The position numbers and the translations under genes were made by a program. Shown here piece after piece: positions 50,578-59,337 of a stretch of 64,000 bases of DNA (positions are counted from its first letter, which is position 1; each line of letters starts with the position of its first letter). The notes beneath the pieces are model-generated. The model was not told the DNA's origin, searched no databases, and saw nothing but the letters and a program-made list of their open reading frames with translations. The DNA is from Pseudomonas anatoliensis. GTDB lineage: Bacteria; Pseudomonadota; Gammaproteobacteria; Pseudomonadales; Pseudomonadaceae. The stretch lies in assembly GCF_017976235.1 (NCBI RefSeq), contig NZ_JACVHC010000004.1:636553-700552 (forward strand), in the 5' to 3' direction.

Positions 50578-51291
50578 TTACACCGACGCGAGGACCAAAT
50601 GCATATACCGCGTCAGAATCCCCAGCATCTCTTCCTCCGCCAAAGGCTCGGCGTCGTTGAGCAGGCCCTGATATTCCATCCGTCCGATAATCGCCGTCAA
50701 CACCTTGGCATCTTGCTGCGGCTCACGCGAGCCCAATACCTGAAACAACTGGCAGGTACCCTGCAGCAAAATCTGCTGATGCGAGCGCACCAGAATCGCC
50801 AGGCGCGGGTTGAGCAGCGCTTCCTGACGGAATGCCTGCTCGGCCATCAAATGCTCGCGACGGTTGAGCAGCTGTCGCTGCACGTAATCGGCCATCAACC
50901 GCGCAATATCATCGGCCAGTTGCGAGCGCGACTCGGGGCTGCCGTCACCGCTGACGACCATATCGCGCAGCAGCCCTTCGTTGTTGATCCACAGCTTGGC
51001 CATGTATTCGGCACTGCGTTCAACGTATTGGGCAAAGGTATCGGTGAGCAGGTCATCGATGTCCTTGAAGTAATAAGTGGTGGCCGAGAGCGGTACCGCC
51101 GCTTCCGCAGCCACTGCACGGTGGCGTACGGCGCGCACGCCATCACGCACGACAATGCGCATTGCCGCGTCGAGAATGTCCTGACGACGCTGCTCACTGC
51201 CCTGTCGGCTGGCCTTGCGACCCTGGTACTGAACACTTTCAGCGACCGCAGTGGCGATACCCGCTGCACCTTCTTGAGCGATTGCAACCAT
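50578..51291 (-). CDS. TetR-family transcriptional regulator
   Basis: Regulator of about 237 residues. The DNA-binding part is RRQDILDAAMRIVVRDGVRA, then AVAAEAAVPLSATTYYFKDIDDLL (helix-turn-helix), after an unusual ~30-residue N-terminal extension. Start is uncertain: ATG 51303 sits directly on the AGAGGA ribosome-binding site, ATG 51291 is 12 bp from it and GTG 51294 is 9 bp. A TACAAATGTA partial palindrome upstream (about 51337-51346) may be its own operator. Equivalent to a PAO1 TetR gene next to lysS. Target genes unknown. Confidence 0.82.
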   Translation of the reverse strand: MVAIAQEGAAGIATAVAESVQYQGRKASRQGSEQRRQDILDAAMRIVVRDGVRAVRHRAVAAEAAVPLSATTYYFKDIDDLLTDTFAQYVERSAEYMAKLWINNEGLLRDMVVSGDGSPESRSQLADDIARLMADYVQRQLLNRREHLMAEQAFRQEALLNPRLAILVRSHQQILLQGTCQLFQVLGSREPQQDAKVLTAIIGRMEYQGLLNDAEPLAEEEMLGILTRYMHLVLASV

Positions 51292-51356
51292 CACGACAGG
51301 CATTCCTCTGTTATTTCAAAAGTAACCAAACGATACATTTGTACCAGACAGGCAAT

Positions 51357-51385
51357 AAAAAGCCGCCTGTTTTAGGCGGCTTTTT
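51357..51385. terminator. Bidirectional terminator downstream of lysS
   Basis: Stem AAAAAGCCGCCT/AGGCGGCTTTTT with a GTTTT loop. It ends transcripts of lysS (stop at 51397) and leaves about 60 bp for the TetR promoter. Confidence 0.92.
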
Positions 51386-51396
51386 AACTGAAACGT

Positions 51397-52899
51397 TTAC
51401 GCTTGCGGTCGCATGTGCGGGAACAGGATCACATCGCGAATCGACGGCGAGTTGGTCAGCAACATCACCAGACGGTCGATGCCGATACCTTCACCGGCCG
51501 TTGGCGGCATGCCGTACTCCAGCGCGCGAACGAAGTCGGCGTCGTAGTGCATGGCTTCGTCGTCGCCGGCGTCCTTGTCGGCCACCTGCGCCATGAAGCG
51601 CTCGGCCTGGTCTTCCGCATCGTTCAACTCGGAATAGGCGTTGGCGATTTCACGGCCACCGATGAACAGCTCGAAACGGTCGGTGACGTTCGGGTTGTCG
51701 TCATTGCGACGAGCCAGCGGCGACACTTCGAACGGGTACTGAGTGATGAAGTGCGGCTGCTCCAGCTTGTGCTCGACCAACTCTTCGAAAATCATCACTT
51801 GCAGCTTGCCCAGACCTTCGAAGCCCAGCACCTTGGCGCCGGCCTTCTTGGCGATGGCGCGAGCCTTGTCGATGTCGTTCAGATCATCGGCGGTCAGCTC
51901 AGGGTTGTACTTGAGGATCGAGTCGAACACCGACAGGCGCACGAACGGCTCGCCGAAGTGGAACACCTTGTCGCCGTACGGCACGTCGGTGCTGCCCAGA
52001 ACCAGCTGCGCCAGTTCACGGAACAACTCTTCGGTCAGGTCCATGTTGTCTTCGTAGTCGGCGTAAGCCTGGTAAAACTCCAACATGGTGAATTCAGGGT
52101 TGTGACGGGTCGAGACGCCTTCGTTACGGAAGTTGCGGTTGATCTCGAAAACCTTCTCGAAACCGCCAACCACCAGACGCTTGAGGTACAACTCAGGCGC
52201 GATACGCAGGAACATTTCCATGTCCAGCGCGTTGTGGTGGGTTTCGAACGGCTTGGCCGCAGCGCCGCCGGGAATGGTCTGCAGCATTGGCGTTTCGACT
52301 TCGAGGAAGTCGCGCTGCATCAGGAAGCTGCGAATGTGCGCAATCACTTGCGAACGTACGCGGAAAGTCTGACGCACTTCTTCGTTGACGATCAGATCAA
52401 CGTAGCGCTGACGGTAGCGCTGTTCGGTGTCGGTCAGGCCGTGATGTTTGTCCGGCAGCGGGCGCAACGACTTGGTCAGCAGGCGCACGGTGGTCATTTC
52501 AACGTACAGGTCGCCTTTGCCGGAACGGGCCAGGGTGCCTTCGGCAGCAATGATGTCGCCCATGTCCCAGGTTTTCACCGCGGCCAGGGTTTCTTCGGAC
52601 AGGGTCTTGCGGTTGACGTAGACCTGAATGCGACCGGTCATGTCCTGGATCACCATGAACGAGCCACGGTTGAGCATGATGCGACCGGCAACCTTGACCG
52701 GGATTGCAGCCTCTGCCAGCTCTTCCTTGGTCTTGTCCGCGTACTGTTTCTGCAACGCATCGCAGTAGTTGTCGCGGCGGAAGTCGTTCGGGAAGGCATT
52801 GCCCTTGGCGCGCTCGGCAGCAAGCTTTTCCTTGCGCAGGGCGATCAGGGAGTTTTCTTCCTGTTGCAGGGCTTGCGGATCGAGTTGTTGGTCGCTCAT
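51397..52899 (-). CDS. lysS: Lysyl-tRNA synthetase, class II
   Basis: Charges tRNA-Lys in the cytoplasm. It has 500 residues. An OB-fold anticodon domain (IPVKVAGRIMLNRGSFMVIQD) is followed by a class II core: motif 2 FRNEGVSTRHNPEFTMLEFY and motif 3 GEGIGIDRLVMLL near the C-terminus. All motifs are intact. It follows prfB, as in E. coli and PAO1. Confidence 0.97.
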   Translation of the reverse strand: MSDQQLDPQALQQEENSLIALRKEKLAAERAKGNAFPNDFRRDNYCDALQKQYADKTKEELAEAAIPVKVAGRIMLNRGSFMVIQDMTGRIQVYVNRKTLSEETLAAVKTWDMGDIIAAEGTLARSGKGDLYVEMTTVRLLTKSLRPLPDKHHGLTDTEQRYRQRYVDLIVNEEVRQTFRVRSQVIAHIRSFLMQRDFLEVETPMLQTIPGGAAAKPFETHHNALDMEMFLRIAPELYLKRLVVGGFEKVFEINRNFRNEGVSTRHNPEFTMLEFYQAYADYEDNMDLTEELFRELAQLVLGSTDVPYGDKVFHFGEPFVRLSVFDSILKYNPELTADDLNDIDKARAIAKKAGAKVLGFEGLGKLQVMIFEELVEHKLEQPHFITQYPFEVSPLARRNDDNPNVTDRFELFIGGREIANAYSELNDAEDQAERFMAQVADKDAGDDEAMHYDADFVRALEYGMPPTAGEGIGIDRLVMLLTNSPSIRDVILFPHMRPQA

Positions 52900-52928
52900 G
52901 TCTTTAGATATTCCATCAGGTTCGTTGC

Positions 52929-52978
52929 CCCCGGGCCTTGCAGCCCGGGGATCGCCAGCAGGGCTGGCTCCTACAGGG
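52929..52978. repeat. Two hairpins between prfB and lysS, one REP-like
   Basis: CCCCGGGC (52929-52936) pairs with GCCCGGGG (52943-52950). Immediately next comes ATCGCCAGCAGGGCTGGCTC then CTACAGG, resembling a solo REP half of the CCAGC type. No U-run. It may separate prfB and lysS transcripts or regulate decay. Confidence 0.55.
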
Positions 52979-53013
52979 ATCGCGTTGAATCAGCCGACCC
53001 TGTATTGCGTCTT

Positions 53014-54109
53014 TTACAGCCCTGATTTCAGGCTGGCTTCCAGGTATTCATCGATGTCGCCATCGAGCACCTTGTCGCAGTCGCTGCGTTCGATGTTGGT
53101 CCGCAGGTCTTTGATTCGCGACGCGTCGAGCACGTAAGAGCGAATCTGGTGACCCCAGCCGATGTCGGACTTGGTGTCTTCCAGCGCCTGGGAAGCGGCG
53201 TTGCGCTTCTGCATTTCCTGCTCGTACAACTTGGCCCGCAGCATTTTCATGGCGGTGTCCTTGTTGGCGTGCTGGGAACGTTCGTTCTGGCAGCTGACCA
53301 CGGTGTTGGTCGGTACGTGAGTAATACGTACGGCCGAGTCGGTGGTGTTTACGTGCTGACCACCGGCACCCGAGGAACGATAGGTGTCGATCCGCAGGTC
53401 TGCCGGGTTGATTTCGATTTCCACTTTGTCATCGATCTCTGGCGAGACGAAAACCGCGGAGAACGAGGTGTGGCGACGGTTGCCGGAGTCAAACGGGCTC
53501 TTGCGCACCAGGCGGTGCACGCCAATCTCGGTCCGCAGCCAGCCAAAGGCGTATTCACCCTTGATGTGCACGGTCGCGCCCTTGATCCCGGCGACTTCAC
53601 CGGCGGACAGTTCCATGATGGTCGCGTCGAAACCGCGTTTGTCAGCCCAGCGCAGGTACATGCGCAGCAGGATGTTGGCCCAGTCCTGCGCTTCGGTGCC
53701 GCCGGAACCGGCCTGGATGTCCAGGTAGGCGTTGTTCGGGTCCATTTCATGGCTGAACATACGGCGGAATTCGAGCTTGGCCAGGTTGGCCTCGAGACGG
53801 GCCAGTTCAGCGACGACATCGCCCACTGCGCCTTCGTCGTTTTCTTCGACAGCCATGTCGAGCAGGTCGCGGCAATCGGCCAGACCGCCGTTCAATTCGT
53901 CGAGGGTATCGACGATTTGCGCCAGCGCAGAGCGCTCGCGGCCCAGTTCCTGGGCGTATTCAGGTTTGTTCCAGACACTCGGATCTTCAAGCTCGCGATT
54001 GACTTCAGTCAGACGCTCATGCTTTTGATCGTAGTCAAAGATACCCCCGAATAGTTTCGGAGCGCTCGGACAGGTCCTTGATGGTGTTCAGGATCGGGTT
54101 GATTTCCAT
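53014..54109 (-). CDS. prfB: Peptide chain release factor 2, with programmed +1 frameshift
   Basis: Releases peptides at UGA and UAA codons. The gene starts at ATG 54109 (MEINPILNTIKDLSERSETI then RGYL) and meets an in-frame UGA at 54037-54035. Reading then shifts +1 to DYDQKHERLTEVNREL and continues to 53014, giving about 364 residues. The catalytic GGQ is in SSGAGGQHVNTT; the UGA-recognition SPF motif is in RKSPFDSGNRRHTSF. Anything annotated from 53895 alone lacks the N-terminal domain. Confidence 0.95.
54034..54049 (-). promoter_or_regulatory. prfB programmed +1 frameshift site
   Basis: Internal Shine-Dalgarno-like CGGGGG, then TAT CTT TGA C. Low RF2 lets the ribosome slip from CUU to UUU and read GAC; high RF2 terminates at UGA. 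It is the standard autoregulatory site, with C for the usual A in front of the G-run. Confidence 0.95.
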
Positions 54110-54211
54110 GGCGGGCAGCACTCGTTGGCGAACTTTTGAAAGCCGGCGAGTATAACGTAATCGGGCTGTAACGGCAGCCCGTCTGGCGGGGCGAATCGAG
54201 CATTAATGAAC

Positions 54212-54286
54212 TGTAGGAGCTGCCGAAGGCTGCGATCTTTTGATTTTTTAAAGATCAAAAGATCGCAGCCTTCGGCAGCTCCTACA
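54212..54286. repeat. REP doublet, CTGCGATC family
   Basis: TGTAGGAGCTGCCGAAGGCT and its complement ending CAGCTCCTACA enclose a very short loop (GATTTTTTAAAGATC). It lies between wspR and prfB, and may act as the 3' end of the wsp transcript. Confidence 0.93.
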
Positions 54287-54314
54287 GGGTTTTGCATTTG
54301 TCGTGGGAGTCGGG

Positions 54315-55316
54315 TTACTCGATCCCGACCTGATTACGCCCGTTGTTCTTGGCCAAGTACAACCCACGATCGGCCGCCGATATCAGCAACCGGCAATCGC
54401 TGCCCGCCTGCGGCACCATGGTCGCCAGACCAATGCTGATAGTCAGGCTCGTCCCTTCGCTGGGCGCAATGTGTGGAATCTTCAGTGAAGCCACGGTCTG
54501 GCGCAGTTTTTCCGCCACCAGTCGTGCGCCGCCCGGCGAAGTATTCGGCAGCACCAGCGCAAATTCCTCACCACCGTAACGCGCCGGCAAGTCCGAGGGG
54601 CGCGCACTGGCATCGCGAATGGCCGTGGCGACCTTGCGCAATGCTTCATCGCCTTCGACATGGCCGAACGTGTCGTTATAGGACTTGAAGTAATCGACGT
54701 CGATCATCAGCAACGACAACTGGCTCTGGTCGCGCAACGAGCGGCGCCATTCCAGCTCCAGGTATTCGTCGAAGTGGCGGCGGTTCGACAGCCCGGTCAG
54801 GCCATCGGAGTTCATCAGGCGTTGCAGCACCAGGTTAGTGTCGAGCAACTGCTGCTGACTGACGCGCAGGGCACGGTAGGCCGCGTCTCGTTGCAGTAAC
54901 GTCATGTAGGAGCGCGAGTGATAGCGGATGCGCGCCACCAGTTCGATGGTGTCCGGCAGCTTCACCAGATAATCGTTGGCACCCGCGGAGAACGCCGCGC
55001 TCTTGATCAGCGGGTCTTCCTTGGTCGACAGGACAATGATCGGAATGTCCTTGGTCGCCGGGTGATTGCGGTACTCGCGCACCAGGCTCAGGCCGTCAAG
55101 ACCGGGCATCACCAGGTCCTGGAGAATGACCGTCGGCTTGATCCGCACCGCTTGCGCAATGGCCTGATGCGGGTCGGAACAGAAGTGGAAGTCGATGTTT
55201 TCTTCGTTCGACAGCCCACGGCGCACGGCTTCGCCGATCATCGCCTGATCGTCTACCAACAACACCATGGCGGCGTTTTCGTCGGTTTTAATGTCGTCGA
55301 TCTGTAAATCATTCAT
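54315..55316 (-). CDS. wspR: Diguanylate cyclase response regulator WspR
   Basis: Output of the Wsp system: when phosphorylated by WspE it makes c-di-GMP, favouring attachment and biofilm. It has 333 residues. A receiver domain (about 15-135) has phospho-acceptor D67 in VILQDLVMPG and K119; a coiled linker (140-170) follows. The GGDEF domain (171-333) has active GGEEF at 248-252 and the product-inhibition site RPSD at 239-242, five residues before it. All catalytic residues are present. A 48-bp gap separates it from wspF. Confidence 0.95.
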   Translation of the reverse strand: MNDLQIDDIKTDENAAMVLLVDDQAMIGEAVRRGLSNEENIDFHFCSDPHQAIAQAVRIKPTVILQDLVMPGLDGLSLVREYRNHPATKDIPIIVLSTKEDPLIKSAAFSAGANDYLVKLPDTIELVARIRYHSRSYMTLLQRDAAYRALRVSQQQLLDTNLVLQRLMNSDGLTGLSNRRHFDEYLELEWRRSLRDQSQLSLLMIDVDYFKSYNDTFGHVEGDEALRKVATAIRDASARPSDLPARYGGEEFALVLPNTSPGGARLVAEKLRQTVASLKIPHIAPSEGTSLTISIGLATMVPQAGSDCRLLISAADRGLYLAKNNGRNQVGIE

Positions 55317-55364
55317 GGGCTGTCACCTGATTACTGCGGGGGCCAGGATTGCGGATAAAACTGT

Positions 55365-56375
55365 TCATTTGGGGAAAATCTCCAGCAATCGTGGCGCTAT
55401 CTTTTCCAGTGGGCGGATTTCTACGGCGGCATCGATCGCCGCGGCAGCCTTGGGCATGCCGTACACCGCACTGCTTTGCTGATCCTGGGCGATGGTCAAA
55501 TAACCCTGTTGGCGCATGAGCTTAAGCCCTTGCGCGCCATCTCGCCCCATCCCGGTCAACAAAACCCCGACCGCATCGCCGTTCCAATAGCTGACAACGC
55601 TCTCGAAAAACACGTCGATCGAAGGTCGGTAGATCTCGTTGACCGGCTCGGCGGTGTAGGCCAGCGTGCCGTTTTTCAATAAGCGAATATGGTGGTTGGT
55701 GCCGGCCAACAGCACGACGCCGGCCTGCGGCGGTTCGCCTTCACGCGCCAGACGCACGTCCAGGCCACTGGCGCTGGCGAGCCATTCGGCCATGCCGGCA
55801 GCGAACACCTGATCGACATGCTGCACCAGCACAATGGCCGCCGAGAAATCCTTGGGCAAGCCTTTGAGCAGCACCTCCAGCGCCGCCGGCCCGCCAGCGG
55901 ACGAGCCGATCGCCACCAGCCGCTGGCGCGAGGCCGAACTGCGCTGGGGCGTAGGCGCCGGACGCGCGCGCGGCGTTTTCTCGCCGATCAGCCAGCCGAT
56001 GTTGAGGATCTTGCGCAGCAACGGTGCCGCCGCTTCCTGCGCATTGCCTGCGCCAATGGCCGGCGTATCGACCACATCCAGCGCGCCATGCCCCATCGCT
56101 TCGAAGACCCGGTGCACGTTCTGCTGGCGGTCGACCGTCACAATGACGATGGCGCACGGCGTCTCGGCCATGATCCGCCGAGTGGCTTCGACGCCGTCCA
56201 TCACCGGCATGATCAAGTCCATCAGGATCAGATCCGGCGTATTTTCCGCGCACAGACGCACCGCCTCGGCGCCGTTGTAAGCGACCCAGACCACCTGATG
56301 CGCCGGCTCGAAGGCCACCGCCCGGCGCAAGGCCTCCACCGCCATTGGCATGTCGTTGACAATTGCGATTTTCAT
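55365..56375 (-). CDS. wspF: CheB-like methylesterase WspF
   Basis: Negative regulator of the Wsp pathway; demethylates WspA when phosphorylated. It has 336 residues. Receiver domain with D53 in LILMDLIMPVMDG; a variable linker (134-150); methylesterase domain with AIGSSAGGPA (Ser158/159), H186 in VQHVDQ and D279 in GMGRDG as the catalytic set. Loss-of-function wspF mutations give wrinkly or small-colony types in pseudomonads; this copy looks intact. Overlaps wspE by 4 bp. Confidence 0.95.
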   Translation of the reverse strand: MKIAIVNDMPMAVEALRRAVAFEPAHQVVWVAYNGAEAVRLCAENTPDLILMDLIMPVMDGVEATRRIMAETPCAIVIVTVDRQQNVHRVFEAMGHGALDVVDTPAIGAGNAQEAAAPLLRKILNIGWLIGEKTPRARPAPTPQRSSASRQRLVAIGSSAGGPAALEVLLKGLPKDFSAAIVLVQHVDQVFAAGMAEWLASASGLDVRLAREGEPPQAGVVLLAGTNHHIRLLKNGTLAYTAEPVNEIYRPSIDVFFESVVSYWNGDAVGVLLTGMGRDGAQGLKLMRQQGYLTIAQDQQSSAVYGMPKAAAAIDAAVEIRPLEKIAPRLLEIFPK

Positions 56376-58660
56376 GCCCGCGCTCCTCCGATGAGCTCGA
56401 CCACTGCATCAAGCAGGGCGTCGTCATGAAAACTGGCTTTGGCTAAATAATAGTCGGCGCCGGCGTCCAGTCCACGGCGGCGATCCTCTTCGCGATCCTT
56501 GTACGAAACGACCATCACCGGCAGCGATTGCAAACGGTTGTCGCGGCGCAACAAGGTCACCAGTTCGATACCGTCCATGCGTGGCATGTCGATGTCGGTA
56601 ATCAGCAAATCGAAATCCTCCGAACGCAGCGCGTTCCAACCGTCCATACCGTCCACCGCGACGGCCACGTCGTAGCCGCGATTGAGCAGCAGCTTGCGTT
56701 GCAATTCGCGCACGGTCAGCGAGTCGTCGACCACCAGCACCCGCTTGCGCGCGGCTTCTGCGGCTTGATTGCCATGGCGGGCGATGCGCTCCAGGCGACC
56801 GGTATTGAGCAGTTTGTCGACCGAACGCAGCATGTCTTCGACATCGACGATCAGCACCACCGAACCGTCATCGAGCAAGGCACCGGCGGAGATGTCCTGG
56901 ATTTTGCCCAGACGCTCGTCCAGTGGCAGTACGACCAACGTGCGCTCGCCAACGAAGCGTTCGACAGCCACGCCGTAAATCGCTTCGCGCTCACGAATCA
57001 CCACGACCTTCAGGGTTTCGCTGCTGCTCTGGCTGGCCGGGCGGTTCAACAACTGACTGGCAGCGACCAACCCGACATGCCGGCCTTCGTGCCAGAAATG
57101 CTGACGACCTTCGACCTGAACGATGTCATCGCGCTCCAGGTCGCACATGCGTTCAATGTGCGCCAGCGGGAACGCGTACGCTTCTTCACCGACCTCCACC
57201 ACCAGGCTGCGCACCACCGACAAGGTCAGCGGCACTTCGAGATGAAAACGGCTGCCCTCGCCCGCCGTCTGCTCCAGCTCTACCGCACCGCGCAACTGGC
57301 GCACCATGTGCTGCACGGCGTCGAGGCCGACGCCACGGCCCGACACTTCGGTCACCGTATCGCGCAGGCTGAAACCGGGCAGGAACAGGAACGTCAGCAG
57401 CTCCTCTTCACTCAATTGCGCCGCCGTTTCGGCCGGGGACAATTGGCGCGCGACGATGCTGCGGCGGACTTTTTCCAGATCGACGCCGTTGCCGTCATCG
57501 CTCAATTCCAGCACCAGCAATCCAGCCTGATGCGAGGCGCGCAGACGGATCAGGCCTTCCTCGGGTTTGCCCTTGAGCAAGCGCTGTTCAGGGGTTTCGA
57601 TGCCATGGTCGACCGCGTTGCGCAGCAGATGGGTAAGCGGTGCTTCGAGTTTTTCCAGCACATCGCGGTCGACCTGGGTTTTCTCGCCTTCGATTTCCAG
57701 TCGCACCTGCTTGCCGAGGCTGCGGCCCAGATCACGCACCATCCGCGCCTGACCGCTGAGCACGTCAGCAAAGGGGCGCATGCGACAGGCCAGTGCCGTG
57801 TCGTAAAGCACTTGTGCACGCTGGCTGGCTTGCCAGGCGAACTCATCGAGTTCGGCGTTCTTCTCGGCCAGCAGTTGTTGCGACTCGGAAAGCAGGCGCC
57901 GCGCATCCTCCAACGCTTCCAGCGCCTCAAGGCTGAGGGCATGCTCCTTGAGATGGACATTGAGGTTTTCCAGCGCGCGCAGGCCATTGTTCTGCATGCG
58001 CTTGAGACGCTGCATGGTGGCCAGATGCGGTTTGAGGCGCTGGGTTTCCACCAGCGATTTGCTCGACAGATCGAGCAGGCTGTTCAGGCGTTCAGCGGTG
58101 ACGCGCAATACGCGCTCGCCCCCCTCCGTGGTACGCCTGTTTTTGCGGGGTACGGGGTCGGATGTTTCAACCGGGGCTTCTATAGAAGGCGCTGAAGTGG
58201 GTTCAACCGCTGTCGGCGCCGCCATTTGCAACTCGGCCATGACAGTTGCGGCGACAGGGATTGGCGCGGCCGATGGGTCAAGCAGTTGCCCCATCAACGC
58301 CACATACGCCTCGATGTCTGCCGGTTGCGGCGCACTCGCTGGCGTCGCAATGCGCATCAGCAAATCGGTGCCCTGCAATAACGCGTCGATGTGTTCCGGG
58401 CGCAGCAGTAACCGCCCCTCTTGGGCGCTGACCAGGCAATCCTCCATCACATGGGCAACGCTGACGCCGCTGTCGACGCCGACGATCCGCGCCGCGCCTT
58501 TGAGCGAGTGCGCCGCGCGCATGCATGACTCGAGGTGATCGGCCTGGGTCGGGTTGCGTTCCAGCGCCAACAGCCCTGCGCTGAGGACCTGCGTCTGGGC
58601 TTCGGCTTCAAGGCTGAACAGCTCAAGCAGCGAGGCGTCGCGCATTTGCTCGGGGGTCAT
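56372..58660 (-). CDS. wspE: Hybrid CheA-type histidine kinase WspE
   Basis: Kinase of the Wsp pathway, phosphorylating WspR and WspF. It has 762 residues. N-terminal HPt with H51 in MRAAHSLKGAARIVG; a linker rich in Pro/Ala/Glu (about 130-185); dimerisation and HATPase domains (AVDHGIETPEQR, ELSDDGNGVDL, GRGVGLDAVQ); CheW-like domain; C-terminal receiver with D689 in LLITDIDMPRMDG. ATGA overlaps on both sides. Confidence 0.95.
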   Translation of the reverse strand: MTPEQMRDASLLELFSLEAEAQTQVLSAGLLALERNPTQADHLESCMRAAHSLKGAARIVGVDSGVSVAHVMEDCLVSAQEGRLLLRPEHIDALLQGTDLLMRIATPASAPQPADIEAYVALMGQLLDPSAAPIPVAATVMAELQMAAPTAVEPTSAPSIEAPVETSDPVPRKNRRTTEGGERVLRVTAERLNSLLDLSSKSLVETQRLKPHLATMQRLKRMQNNGLRALENLNVHLKEHALSLEALEALEDARRLLSESQQLLAEKNAELDEFAWQASQRAQVLYDTALACRMRPFADVLSGQARMVRDLGRSLGKQVRLEIEGEKTQVDRDVLEKLEAPLTHLLRNAVDHGIETPEQRLLKGKPEEGLIRLRASHQAGLLVLELSDDGNGVDLEKVRRSIVARQLSPAETAAQLSEEELLTFLFLPGFSLRDTVTEVSGRGVGLDAVQHMVRQLRGAVELEQTAGEGSRFHLEVPLTLSVVRSLVVEVGEEAYAFPLAHIERMCDLERDDIVQVEGRQHFWHEGRHVGLVAASQLLNRPASQSSSETLKVVVIREREAIYGVAVERFVGERTLVVLPLDERLGKIQDISAGALLDDGSVVLIVDVEDMLRSVDKLLNTGRLERIARHGNQAAEAARKRVLVVDDSLTVRELQRKLLLNRGYDVAVAVDGMDGWNALRSEDFDLLITDIDMPRMDGIELVTLLRRDNRLQSLPVMVVSYKDREEDRRRGLDAGADYYLAKASFHDDALLDAVVELIGGARA

Positions 58661-59337
58661 GTGAGGCTCCGGGTCACGGCGGACAACAGCTGTTCTTCAT
58701 TCAACCAACGCAGGCTGCGACCCCGTAATTGCAGCACGCCACGGGTGAATTTGGCACTGGCTTGAGCACCGGACTGCGAGGCGGCATCAAGAATTCGCTC
58801 GTCAATGGCATGAATGCCGTCGACTTCATCCACCGGCACGACCACCGGCCCGCCATCGGCGGCGATGATCAGCATGCGCGGCATGATCCGCGCGCCGGGC
58901 GCCGGCGCGGCGCTGCCATCCAGATCCAGCAATTCGACCAGCGACAAGCAGGCCACCAGTGCGCCGCGCACATTCGCCACGCCGAGCAAGGCGCGCGAAC
59001 GCTGATGCGGCAGCGAGTGAATCGCCTGCATCGGCGCCACTTCAACGAGGCTGCGCGTGGCCAGTCCCAGCCACTCTTCACCGAGACGGAACATCAGCAG
59101 CGATCGGGTCTTCAGGTCGGTTTCGACCACTGCCGCCACCGGGTCGCGCTCGTCCTGCTGCAAGGCATAACGATCGAGCAGGCGTGTGGCGGCGGCGGAA
59201 TACACCGAGCAATTGCGGCAATGGATGTGTTCTTCCAGCAGCGGGCACGACTTGTCACCGTGGATGCCGATGCGGTTCCAGCAATCATCGATGGCCCGGG
59301 CGTCTTCATGGGTGACGTTCAAGGTGTCGGCGATCAT
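58657..59337 (-). CDS. wspD: CheW-like coupling protein WspD
   Basis: Scaffold linking the receptor WspA to the kinase WspE. It has 226 residues. The CheW domain covers about 85-220 (RSLLMFRLGEEWLGLATRSLVEV, GVANVRGALVACLSLVELL). The first 80 residues carry a Cys/His cluster, CPLLEEHIHCRNC at 31-43 plus C19, not needed for a plain CheW fold. Start and stop overlap neighbours by 4 bp. Confidence 0.92.
   Translation of the reverse strand: MIADTLNVTHEDARAIDDCWNRIGIHGDKSCPLLEEHIHCRNCSVYSAAATRLLDRYALQQDERDPVAAVVETDLKTRSLLMFRLGEEWLGLATRSLVEVAPMQAIHSLPHQRSRALLGVANVRGALVACLSLVELLDLDGSAAPAPGARIMPRMLIIAADGGPVVVPVDEVDGIHAIDERILDAASQSGAQASAKFTRGVLQLRGRSLRWLNEEQLLSAVTRSLT

Noticed and set aside
51403..53025. 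540-residue open frame opposite lysS.
   Set aside because: Antisense shadow of lysS.
54009..54203. 64-residue open frame over the start of prfB.
   Set aside because: Different frame from RF2; the frame from 54109 encodes the conserved RF2 N-terminus and ends at the frameshift UGA.
56528..58195. 555-residue open frame opposite wspE.
   Set aside because: Antisense shadow; wspE has intact motifs throughout.
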